This document shows, piece by piece, positions 21,101 through 31,412 of a DNA stretch of 64,000 nt. The DNA is from Bimastos eiseni. Lineage: Eukaryota > Annelida > Clitellata > Crassiclitellata > Lumbricidae. The stretch's first letter is position 1; each line of letters begins with the position of its first letter. Position numbers and translations under genes: made by a program. The stretch is taken from contig OY365811.1 of the NCBI GenBank assembly GCA_959347315.1, positions 41,835,495 through 41,899,494 on the forward strand. The letters run 5' to 3'. The notes under the pieces were generated by a model. The model was not told the origin of the DNA, searched no databases, and was given only the letters and a program-made list of their open reading frames with translations.

Positions 21101-22549
21101 GAAAAACACTGTAACGAGAGTAACAAAACCACAGAGAGACTAGGATCATAGGTCAGAGGAAGCAGACCAGTGGATATGATGGGGTAGGCTACAGTACTTC
21201 TTCCTTAACTGCAAGATTTTATTGTAAATTACAATTTTACAATAAGCATTTGTTTGTCACTATGCAGTCATAATCTTGTGAAAGTGGTAATATTCAAAGC
21301 AGGAAGTCACCAGCTAGATCATACATAGAGTAGGCTAAAGCTAGTTTATGCAACGAATATCACCAGAGAAACTCCATCCACCACAGAATTATTACAGCAA
21401 TGCTATAACGCTGTTAATGTCGGGTGACTCGTTATTTCTGAATGGAATATAATATTTCAATAAATAAATAATAAATACTCAGAGGTCTCTGTGCCTCTGC
21501 ACTTCAATGGCAGCGACATCCCTGCAGACAGGAAATGCTGACAGTAGTTGTAGTTCTTACCACTCTCTGAAGGTGGCGGTAGGTGGCAACTTAAAGAAAT
21601 CAAGGAAGATCAACCAGTTGGATAAAAGGACCTTCATAAATCAGTCAATCAATGAAACTTGATATAGTGTCTCTTCAAAAATCTACTCCTAGTCCAATTT
21701 CGGCCAAAGAGAACAGATTTCAGTGTGAAATAGAAAGGGGATAGAGAGTTCCTAGGCAAGAGCAGAAGATACAAGTGTAGGTTATTCTATCAGTCGGACC
21801 CACAACCTCAATGGTAATAACATCACTAACAAGCAACACTCAGGCATACGGACAAACACAGAAAAACAGATAAAGACAGCCAAACAGACAAAGGCAGAGA
21901 CAAAAACAGAGAAAGTGCAGATACTTTATAATCCTGAGAAGGGGAGATGACTGAATAGCAACATGCAGGCACAAAGATCAGAATGATTTGGGTTGAACTT
22001 TTCATTATCTGCCACTACTATATCGTTGGGGTTGCCACCAAGGGTCCACTCAGACTCCTTTTATGCTCGCCTTAATAACTGTTCTTTATAGCCGTGCCGG
22101 GGTCGGGAGCGCTCCTGAGTAGTAGTCTTGAAGGGGCGCTATATAAATCTTCGTAATGAATGAATGAATACAATCACACTGCAGTTTGTCAGTGTGAATT
22201 AAATAAACGAAAATATATCAATTTAATGCCTTGAATCACCAGTCACTAGTGTAACCGTAAACCCAAGTCATTGATAAAATATGATAAAGTATGAATTCCG
22301 TGTCAACATACCTTGTCCCGTCAGAGCAGTGATACCACACTCGCCCTTGATAAGCCGTTCCCAAACGTGTTCAACCCCAACTCCGAGGCATGTCACTAAC
22401 CCCAAACCCGTCACCACCACTCTCCTACCCCCTGCATGGGAGCTCATAGCAGAGAAGCCAGGACTCACGACATTTGTGAGGTCAGCTTTTAAATGACTGC
22501 AAAAACTACGAAATCGAATAGTTAACATTTTAGCTGCTACACTCTGCAA
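18131..22549 (-). CDS. OXSM: 3-oxoacyl-[acyl-carrier-protein] synthase, mitochondrial
   Basis: Beta-ketoacyl-ACP synthase of mitochondrial type II fatty acid synthesis. It condenses malonyl-ACP with the growing acyl chain and feeds lipoate production and long acyl-ACP. Exons on the - strand: 22549-22312, 21092-20892, 20327-20170, 18934-18131; phases agree and the product is 466 residues, close to human OXSM (459). An N-terminal basic, hydroxyl-rich leader (about residues 1-42) fits a mitochondrial presequence; the ATG at 22528 (MLTIRFRSF) is an alternative start. The thiolase fold begins at RRVVVTGLG. The catalytic triad is complete: Cys209 in STACTTG, His350 in [11 protein letters not shown], His385 in [11 protein letters not shown]; the C-terminal [11 protein letters not shown] loop is present. 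The last exon is conspicuously GC-rich. Divergent from DERL1 and convergent with Slo. LINE debris sits in the introns. Confidence 0.95.
19200..19316. repeat. Fold-back inverted repeat on a LINE 3' fragment
   Basis: Arms 19200-19232 and 19284-19316 are 33 bases with one mismatch, around a 51-base loop that itself contains ATTCCACG/CGTGGAAT. The right arm continues as a + strand LINE-type coding remnant ([18 protein letters not shown], to about 19390). It lies in OXSM intron 3. Confidence 0.8.
19772..20116 (-). mobile_element. LINE reverse-transcriptase C-terminal fragment
   Basis: The - strand frame contains [17 protein letters not shown] and [16 protein letters not shown], typical of the C-terminal end of non-LTR retrotransposon ORF2. 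It ends 53 bases from OXSM exon 3, in the same orientation as the gene. Different family from 16977-17521. Confidence 0.8.
20470..20870. repeat. AAT-rich low-complexity tract
   Basis: (AAT)n/(AAC)n-rich low-complexity sequence fills OXSM intron 2, ending just before exon 2. Confidence 0.8.
22020..22160 (+). mobile_element. LINE family 4 tail fragment
   Basis: GTTGCCACCAAGGGTCCAC, then GAGCGCTCCTGAGTAGTAG and GAAGGGGCGCTATATAAAT, followed by AATGAATGAAT. It matches the coding end and tail seen antisense at 8400-8560. OXSM intron 1 otherwise (21093-22311) holds nothing else that I recognise. Confidence 0.6.
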
Positions 22550-25265
22550 AGCGAGAACGTTTTAAAATTCACAGTGTAGAGCCTTTACTATGCTTCGAAC
22601 TTTACAAGAAATAAATGGTCATAACAGCTGGTATCTTCTCATTGTGAAAATGAGAAAAATTAAAAACTATTATTATCGGCACAAAATTATTAGGTGCGCA
22701 ATCGCGTAATTGCTGGATCTGAAGATGTTTGGCAGATGAGCGATAATGTAAGAGCCGCAATACAGAACTGCATGGAGATCATGTTCTGGATACAATGGAT
22801 AGTCAACGTAGGATTTATTCCTATGCCATTTCCAAAATAGAGAATGTTAGCACTTCCTTCGTGTGTATTCGTGACTGTATGTCGGAGACTTTCCTAAGTG
22901 CGTGGGTCTAAAAATGATAGATTTTAATCATTACAAAATAAAGTCCAGGGTAAACAAAACAACCAATGCCAGCCGCAATGTCACTGATGGCTAAAAATAC
23001 ACTTCAGCAGCTTATGATACATTTTCATACAAGGATTGGAAACTCCTTATAAAAAGCGAGTAAGAAAATGCCGAATCGTGTCTATTAAAACTAATTAGTA
23101 AAACCTCAGATTTTGTGTTTAATCATAATATCAAAACGTTTAAATGCCAGGCTTAGGGCACAAGCATAATCACGATCGAGCGCTGTTGAAGTGTGAAAGG
23201 GGTGTAAAATTATCCTCCGAGAATGTATAGCCCTATTCCATATTTGAATGACATACTTTGTTAAGTTGAGTGTGGCATGAACAAAGGGCAAACGGTTATC
23301 ATTTATTTGTAGGCTTACTCGATCAGTCGAGATCTGCGCCACATCATCATTCTGAAGCGTTTCAGTTTGATCATATATGTTGGCCTAGCCTTAGGCGTAC
23401 TATTATTGCATGATAAACTCTTAGAATTTGACCTCTCCAATTGTTGACCGTCGCAATTGATCGTCAATTTCTACTGCGTCCAAAATGCGAAGTCGCGGGT
23501 ATCAATTTATTCACAGGCGTTTTCAGGCCCACCGACAGAAATCTAGTCTTTCTGTCGGCGAACAGCAAATGAAGACACGATCGAGGGTTTGAGTGATTGA
23601 GATGTGTTTTAGAACTATAGTGTGTCGCGGCTGTCGCCGTGAGTGATAATTATGACGTTGTATTGTATTCGTTCAGATATCGCATGATATTCAGTGGTGT
23701 GATTTTAGGACATAATTATTAAGTCACATGCTTGATTACTTTTCTTCCCTCGAGATCTACAAGTAGCTCCATCATTATCTGTCTGACTGTCTGCCGAACT
23801 AACTGGATAATGATCTCCAACGATCGATAATGCATTGTGAACAATGTATAAAATCGAGATTGCGATCGAATAAAATCGATAATTTAGAAATGAAATAACT
23901 TTAAACATATTTAAGAAGAGTATATATAATTCACGCATTGCTATTCAAATGTGTTACATTAAGTGTCTTGATACACAATCCACTAAAATAATGACTTAAT
24001 ACTGAGTAAATTGAAGGAAAGTCGCTTTGAATTGTAAATGCCGTTAAACAAGTTTTGTTTGGATATTTTGCTACTGTCTTACTTACCTACTGACTATGTC
24101 TCTTAACAGGAAATGCTGTCGTACTGCTTCGTCATTACAAACGTGTTGATCGCAACACCTCATAATACAATAAAACTACCGTTTTCACGCTGACCTTTCA
24201 TTACACTCGTTTGATTTCGCAATTAGCGTCAGTAGCAAATTCAATTAGCTACCTTGCAAGTATTTTATGACTAGTTGCATCTGGAAAGCTGCCACCGCCA
24301 TTTAGGCGTTTGCTTACGTTGACCCGGTGTATACAATACTCTCGAATCAGCTTAGTTCCAAACCGATCCTACGGTAAATTACTATATTGTTCAACATAAG
24401 TTAGTTTTTACGGAAACTCGGCTTTTTGTAAAAGATCGGAGATTGTGTAATTCTGACGTAAGCAAATAGTCTGTGCAGAGACGTAGCCAAGAAAGCATTT
24501 AGTCAGAGTTAGTTTCAGGTTTCTATGGAACTGGCTCGTATGTTTCCACATTTTCAAGATTTAATAGGAGTAATGCATTTATGGGGGACGGGGGGGGGGC
24601 GTTGGACCCATATGCCCCTTAATGCGCCCACGAGACTCCAATTATGTCCTGATATCATGTAGGGCAGGGCCATTTGTTTTTTTGCTTTGATCTTTACCTA
24701 GCATGAACACACACATATATCTGGACTTTTCTGTATTTTCTTGTTTTTATTCATTGATATGGCGCCGCTCACACCATTTTAGCCAGTTAGGTGCCAAACT
24801 TTACGGTCAAAATAGAATGATGCAATGTGTGATTAGCTAAGAACATTTTAAAAATCTTCATCCATTTTTGGTGTTGGAATGTTCCAGAATTACCATTCAT
24901 GACAGCTAGCATTTTCTAATTTAGTAGTGTTCGTTGTAACGGTAATACGCAGTTTCTGTTGCTTAACAACGACGTACATACCTAGTAATAGTTTCTGATG
25001 TGAATATCATCGAATCCAGAGCTCGATTATGCATTTTACACATGTGTCAGTTACCATTACATTTTTACCTTTACGCTTGTTCGATCAAAGCTTTAAATTA
25101 CAGTGCTTCAAGTTATAACTGATGAGCTTTAAATTTGATGAAAAGAATCAAATTTTATGAAAGTAATTAACATGAATAAAGTATGGACTGGTTTCATGCT
25201 TGAATACAGTTCCACACAATAAGTGTGTCTATTATTTTGTTTGTAGTTGTCTGGTCTGATCAGAC
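22550..25265. other. Divergent intergenic region OXSM-DERL1
   Basis: 2.7 kb between the two start codons, presumably carrying both promoters and 5' UTRs. It contains a palindrome next to a solo transposon end (23535-23565) and a G-run (24583-24599). No ORF with recognisable similarity. Confidence 0.7.
23535..23565. repeat. Hairpin with solo family G end
   Basis: CAGGCCCACCGACAGAAAT matches the left end of the hAT-like element at 52670 (CAGGCCCGCCGACAGAAAT); here it forms a hairpin CCGACAGAAA...TTTCTGTCGG with an 8-10 base loop. Confidence 0.55.
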
Positions 25266-28200
25266 ATGGCCAACAATGACATCGGAGACTGGTACCGCAA
25301 CATACCGGTCGTGACGAAATACTGGTTCACTGGTTCGGTCATCTTTCCACTCTTGGGCAGATTCGGATTCGTGTCGTTGGCTACACTGCTGCTCGACTAC
25401 GAATCGCTGATCTACGGGTTCCAGGTGGGATTAGTATACCAAAGTATCGTCGTGTTATTGCTCTGAGATATCTGGTTGACGTTATACCACATCTTCATTC
25501 AGTTTCCTCCCTCCGTCCACTTCGCTCGTTCAATAGACTTGACCTCTTGTTTCCTCAAACTAGAACAGCTATGGCTCAGTCTCGATCTTTTACTTCAATT
25601 TTTACCTCTCTGTGGAAAGCGCTTCATCCTTCAGTTTGCTCTAACATTCTATCTGGCAGTTTCTCTTCCTCTTGCTTTTCTTAAAAGCTGCTTCTTGTCG
25701 CGGGCAGCGCTTCTGAACGGTTCACCTTACTAGATTGAGGCGCTTTATAAATGCTTAAATACAATACAACATTATGTGCACAAGTGATGCAACCAAAAAC
25801 AGTCAGTTAAGGGTCAATAAATAATCAGTCAAACAGTCTATCAGTCAAAAACATTTTAAAGTCTCCAATAACAGTATAAATTTGAGAACCATACATACAT
25901 ACAGCCATTGCCAGAATGGCTAACATATCAGAGAATATGACAAATAGAAATAGGTTGATGGTTTTTCTTCGAACATTCCTGAAACAGGCTGAATTCTGAA
26001 CCATATATAGTTATATTTTTGTAACCACAGCAAATTATTACTGGTTTTCACGCAAAAATAAATTGTAAATTATTATTAAATAAATTCCTATGAGATTGAG
26101 TGGTTGGGCTTGTAGATACCCGCTCCTCATAACCTTGCAATTGGTGAGTTCTTCAACACAATGCGACACAATACAACTATAAATTAATACCGCCTTCAAT
26201 AAAATGTTGAGAAGTGCGCAACAATTTTTTGTTTTCGTCATTCGTTTTAATTTTATATAGCACCCGCTCATGAAGTCTACTTGGAGGTGCTCCCAGCCCA
26301 ACTATGGCAATACAAATCAGTCTTAAGTTAAGCAACAAGCAACAGAAAGAGGCATATTATTCACTAAATTCCTTATTACGCATTAAATGACGCTGATCTT
26401 CTGTTGTGTTTTCAGATCTGGAGACCGTTTACTGCCTTGCTATCCTATCCTCTAATGCCCCAGACAGGATTTCACTATCTTCTCAATCTCTACTTCCTCT
26501 ACTCCTACTCAGTTCGACTGGAGACGGGTAGGAACAGATTTTTTCTTCTTCTACTGATCAGGAGTAGCAGTGAGGTCTTGTTATATTGAAACGGTTGGAG
26601 TGGTATCTCATTGCACCGGCCTACCTGATAGACCTTTGTCAGCCAGTATTGAAGGCCCGGTGTAGTCTCTCCCTTCACTTCATTGTTGTTCCATATGCCC
26701 ACATAGTGCTGGGATTCTTGCTGTTCCATTTGTCCACATAGTGCTGGGATTCTTGTTGTTCCATTTGCCCACATAGTGCTGGGATTCTTGTTGTTCCATA
26801 TGCCCACATAGTGCTGGGATTCTTGTCGTTCCATTTGTCCACATAGTGCTGGGATTCTTGTTGTTCCATTTGCCCACATAGTGCTGGGATTCTTGTTGTT
26901 CCATATGCCTGCATACTGCTTAGCTATGAAAAACCATGCATTCTCTTTGGTTTGTTCTCAACCAATAACTCGCCTCTTCCAGTCCACTTGGGATTTTGAT
27001 ATTTGCACAGTTTCAATGAGTGCTTCTGAGCTTCATAAGGTCATTCTGTCAACAACCGTAGGCTCATCATCCATCAGTGTCTGATGCCTTTCTGACCACA
27101 TATCTCCGCTGTAGGATGGTTATTTTTTAACTTCCAATTGTATTGCTTCATACTGTAATGTATGGTAATATACAAGGTGATGCAGTTGAAATGTTTTGTG
27201 ATGTACATTACTATCATTCAAACTAATCCCCATTACAATGTGTTCTCATAGGTGTTATCTAATTACCTAAATCACGTGATATCTGTGCATGCGTCTGTCT
27301 GAATTCTGTTGCCTTGTAGCCTTTCTGTGCATTGGGAGGAAACAAGTTGAATCTTGAGCTATTATATTTTCCGACCCATGATTCTTTATGGGTTAACAGC
27401 TAGTATTTAATAATGATTGTAATTTTGATTTAATAATCGTATGCTGTCATTATTAATGTACAAAACAATAGACTTGTTCTGTTTCAGGTGTGTTTGATGG
27501 GAAGCCGGCCGACTATCTCTTCCTCTTGATCTTCAACTGGCTTTGTTTGGTCGTATCCTTTGTGATATTTCACTTTGCAGTTGTAGCTTATGATATAAAG
27601 ACCCAGGAAAATTGTTAACTTGTTCTACTTTCATTCAATTGAACCTATGTATCGAGCAGCTGTAATGATTATTTTCCTATAGTGGCACTAAGCATTTTTC
27701 TGGTTACTGTTGCAATGGTTTCTTTAGCAACTGCCTAAATAGTTAGTAATACTACTAATAATTATAAAGAAGACTAAGAATCAGAGAAAAAGCTACTATT
27801 TGTAATTATTGAGGTCTTTAGGGATCAAATTGTAATGAAACAATTATAATAACAACAATATAAATATGGTAAGTTTTTTAGTAGAGACTTAAACTGTATA
27901 TTTTTATTGCTTATATGACTTAACTCAACACAAGATTATTGGTCTTCTTGCCAACATCAGGGTAAGTCATATGCATGGATACTCAAACGTGTTTAGCTTT
28001 TTACTGTAGATATCTGCCGCAATTCACCCGTTAGCCTTGCACCAGCGCGGCACTGGGCTCTTGACTAGATTAGTAGCACATTTCGAACACGGTACCCGAG
28101 CGGTAGAGCGCTTTCCTGGTAACACGGAGAGTTTGGGTGCGATCCTCCTCCTCGAGACTGTTACTGTGTAGGGACCTTGAGCAATTCCTTCATGCACAAT

Positions 28201-31200
28201 TGAAGAATGCCTTCGACCAATGCTTCAATGAATGAATCAATGAAACTTGATATAGCACTCCTTCAAGATATCTACTCAGAGGCTCTCCCAGTCCGACTAT
28301 GGCTAAAAGAGCAGTTTTCAGTAAGAAGTAAAATGCAGATGAGGAGGGGCTTATGGGCAGGAGGCTAAACTCTTGGGGTAGTCCATTCCATGTGGTTGAA
28401 CCCACCACTGCAAGGGCCCGGTTCTGCATCATAGATGTGTGGGCTAAGGGTACAGTCAAGTTCCCACAAGCAGTGGATCACAATGGTTAATAATAATTAT
28501 ATAAGATGTATAATAGGTAACAGAGGAATGAAGACTCCACTTGATTTCCACTTTAACTCATTTGTCTCCAGTATAATTGTTCGTAAATGATGTTTGGATC
28601 GATTCTTTCAGTTCCTGATGGATCCAATGATCCTGAGCGTCCTCTACATCTGGTGTCAGATCAACCGCGATCAGATCGTTCAGTTCTGGTTCGGAACGCA
28701 GTTCAAGGTACGATCTCTCTCTCCCTCTGTCTCTCACTCTGTCTCTCTCTCTGTCTCTCTTTCTCTCCTCGGGAAGTTTTCATCATTCATATTGTGATGT
28801 AACACTTGTAAGGTCATGTAATCTGTAATGTAGACTTATTGGTAAAGTAAATTAGTGTTATCTGTGATTTTTATGTAACGTTATCTGTAAAGTAAACTGA
28901 TGTGAATTGTGATTTTAACTAATGTAAGCTGTAATGTAAACTAATCTGTGTAGCTATTACCCTGGTAATGATTGTAGCAGTATTGTCCACTGTAGCGATT
29001 GAGTTTATGTTAAGCTAACCGGGTCTGCAATCAATGTTAAGTAATCGTTCTAGTATATAATCAAATTCCTCGAGCATTCAACATCTTTTCAACTTTGGTT
29101 AAGTAATCTGTTTTCAAAACTTATATTTTTCCATAACTGTTTTTTTGTGTGAATGAGCATTTTTATCTTCTTCTCTTGCTTCATTTGAGATGGCAATAAG
29201 GACGGAACACAGCTAATGAGGATTGGGTGAGATGAAGAAATACCTGATCGGATGGGTATAGGAATAGACCCACAGAAATTTTTTGGGAATGACAATAGAG
29301 AGAAATTTTTTCTCTGTGTCACTGTTACTCCAAGAGTTTTAACCTTCAACTTTTGTAGGTTGTATTTAATTAGATTATGTTGCATTTCATGTGACTGTAT
29401 GTTAAAAGGGTTCTATGTGTTTTAGGCCATGTATCTGCCCTGGGTGTTGTTCGCCTTTAACATGATCGTCGGCAGTGGGTAAGTTAGCCACTACAAATGA
29501 TACTTATTCGGAAATAGATACTGACTGCAAGAGATGGTTGAAACTGTTAACTTATCCATTTGCAGTACAAGTTGTTAGCAAACTGCATAATCTGTAGCAT
29601 ATTTATTTAATATAGTAACACGGTATGAGATGATTTTTATCCTAAGCTGTAAAATGATCGAGTGTGTCGCAGTTTGAAGTTGAAAGCAGGACTCTTAAGT
29701 GTTTTGTGGACTTCTATTACAAAATGCAAATACACTACTTTGTGGTTGTGTAGTTTCATGAAGTGACTGTGCAGAATCTTGTGCTGCTACACATCAATGC
29801 TAGAAGGATGCTGTGGCCAATGTGTTAGAGAGCTCGGCTTGTAACACGGAGGGTGACGGTTCGAATTTCCTCCTCTGAGGCTGTTACTGTGTAGGGACAT
29901 TGACATTGAGCAAGATCCTTGCTCACAATGACTCAGCACTATGCATTGAGACTGGCTAATTAGACAGCTGTGCTTAATATATGCAGAATAATAATCATAA
30001 TACTCTCATGTTTTCTTCATTATTAATTAATTCATTTAAAAAATTATATAGCACCCTTCAAGGTAACTACTCAGAAGTGCTCTCGACTCCAGCCAGGACA
30101 AAAAAGTAAGTTTTCAAATGTACATAAAAGGTACCACTACGCGATTTAGGGAACAGTGTTACTCCAGAGAAAGTCACCATTCCATATCCTGCATAGTAAG
30201 CCTACATTTGCATCTTCTGTTCCTGGAGTTTTACCCTTATGCCGAGCAGGAGAATTTTCCTTCAAACGCTGCTCTATGAATTAAATTTATGTGTTTTGTT
30301 GCATTACGTCGTGGAGAGCGTGACATAGTTGTGTATATGCTTTGTTTAGGGGTTGGTACGAGCTGCTCGGGATTTTCGTTGGCCATCTCTACTTCTTCCT
30401 GATGTTCAAATATCCACAGGACTTCGGAGGCAGACAGTTCCTGCACACGCCAAGTTTCTTGTAAGTCAGTCAGTGTTTATTGCGACAAATCAGGTCAAAC
30501 CTTTAGGGATGAACCGAGTGTTAATTTCCTACAGAGCATGCTGAGTCCAAGTACCTTGTATTTAAAAAAGATATTTACCAAAATGCTACATGAATTAGAT
30601 TTTTAGTTCAGCAGTTTTTACAGTTTTTACAAATTTTTCGGTTGTGCCTCAGTTTACACTAGGAAGTAGTAATGGGTAAGTGTTTTTTTTTTATTTTGTT
30701 AATACTCGGACTGATTGCTTGTCCGAGTAATGTCGAGTACTACGATACTCGGCGTAGTCCAGTATTGGTTCGTCCATAAAAAATTGATTCATAGCTCTTA
30801 TTGTTATTTTTGTGGTAGAGAATAAACATCGATGTGCTGATGGAGATTAGTTTCTCGTAATTATTAGATTTTCATTGTGATGATGATTGTTATTGTTATG
30901 CAGATATTTTGTGTGTGTGCTAAATAATGAATTTTTGTCTTGAAAGCATCCTCAATCATTAGCTCTTATTTCCTAGTATTATCGTTGAATTCCTAAATAT
31001 ATTTCTTGTTAAAATATTGCATTGGATCCTTTGCCTATGTGAGTCCCACCAGCTGGAACAGCCTCTTCCTTCCTCTTTGGGATGAGCTGCTCTCTCCCCC
31101 TTCTGCCTTTCAGAGGTGCCTGAAGACTTTCTTGTTCTCTATTTTGCAATGTGTTGAGTCGTGAGCGCCTCTGTTATCAAGTGGCGCTATATAAGTTAAT

Positions 31201-31412
31201 ACATTACATGTCATATGAATGAAAACTAATAATAAATGGAACGACATATGACATATTGTGTTTGTTTTTGCCGTTACAGCTATAGGTACTTGCCCAACCG
31301 CAGAGGGGGTGTGGCCGGCTTTGGAATGGCTCCATCGTCACGCAGGACAAATGATGGCGACGCACAGCAGCGTCACGCCTGGGGTCAAGGCCAACAGCTC
31401 GGTGGCAACTAG
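25266..31412 (+). CDS. DERL1: Derlin-1 (ER-associated degradation membrane protein)
   Basis: Rhomboid-like pseudoprotease of the ER membrane that helps extract misfolded proteins for degradation together with p97/VCP and ubiquitin ligases. Exons: 25266-25424, 26416-26527, 27488-27552, 27935-27961, 28612-28707, 29426-29478, 30350-30460, 31280-31412. All phases agree; the product is 251 residues, exactly the length of human Derlin-1. The start ATG lies in ACATGGC context and opens MANNDIGDWYRNIPVVTKYW. The WR motif is at residues 55-56 (IWRPFTA), the late membrane segment has GIFVG (GxxxG) before HLYFFLMF, and the C-terminus ends WGQGQQLGGN, which still fits the loose p97-binding SHP pattern (W-GxG-xx-L) but lacks the usual Phe-Arg. 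Exon 4 is a 27-nt microexon. Introns carry LINE, SINE and minisatellite sequence. The first AATAAA downstream is distant (32953). Confidence 0.96.
25495..25770 (+). mobile_element. LINE 3'-end fragment (family 3), copy 2
   Basis: Closest to intact copy. The + frame reads [20 protein letters not shown], then LHPSVCSNILSGSFSSS, a LINE ORF2 C-terminal pattern, and ends GAGGCGCTTTATAAATGC plus TTAAATACAATAC. It lies in DERL1 intron 1; the rest of that intron has a GCACCCGCTCATGAAG-type SINE/LINE tail at 26245-26330. Confidence 0.65.
26685..26920 (-). repeat. 35-bp minisatellite, 6-7 units
   Basis: CACATAGTGCTGGGATTCTTG recurs at exactly 35-base steps (26700, 26735, 26770, 26805, 26840, 26875), with alternating ATATGCC/TTTGCC/TTTGTCC variants. 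Because 35 is not a multiple of three and the unit has no stop on the - strand, all three - frames are open. It lies in DERL1 intron 2. Confidence 0.95.
27935..27961 (+). other. DERL1: DERL1 27-nt microexon
   Basis: Exon 4, nine codons (IIGLLANIR), between AACACAAG and GGTAAGT. It fills exactly the nine-residue gap left between exons 3 and 5 when they are compared with vertebrate Derlin-1, so skipping it would remove half a membrane helix. Confidence 0.85.
28080..28460 (+). mobile_element. tRNA-headed SINE with LINE-type 3' part
   Basis: Head GGTACCCGAGCGGTAGAGCG with a degenerate B box, then GAGACTGTTACTGTGTAGGG. After a short AATGAATCAATGAA spacer comes an antisense LINE end (on the - strand VVGSTTWNGLPQEF and LSRYLEGVLYQ). 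It is in DERL1 intron 4. Confidence 0.6.
29812..30110 (+). mobile_element. tRNA-derived SINE, second copy
   Basis: A-box-like TGGCCAATGTG and B-box-like GGTTCGAATTTC, then GAGGCTGTTACTGTGTAGGG as at 28080, followed at 30045 by a TATATAGCACCCTTCAAGG tail. It is in DERL1 intron 6. Confidence 0.6.
30700..30770. repeat. Short palindromic motif cluster
   Basis: ACTCGGAC...GTCCGAGT inverted repeat followed by further ACTCGG copies. Possibly the core of a small decayed element in DERL1 intron 7. Otherwise 30461-31279 holds only a GTGGCGCTATATAAG tail at 31150-31195. Confidence 0.4.
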
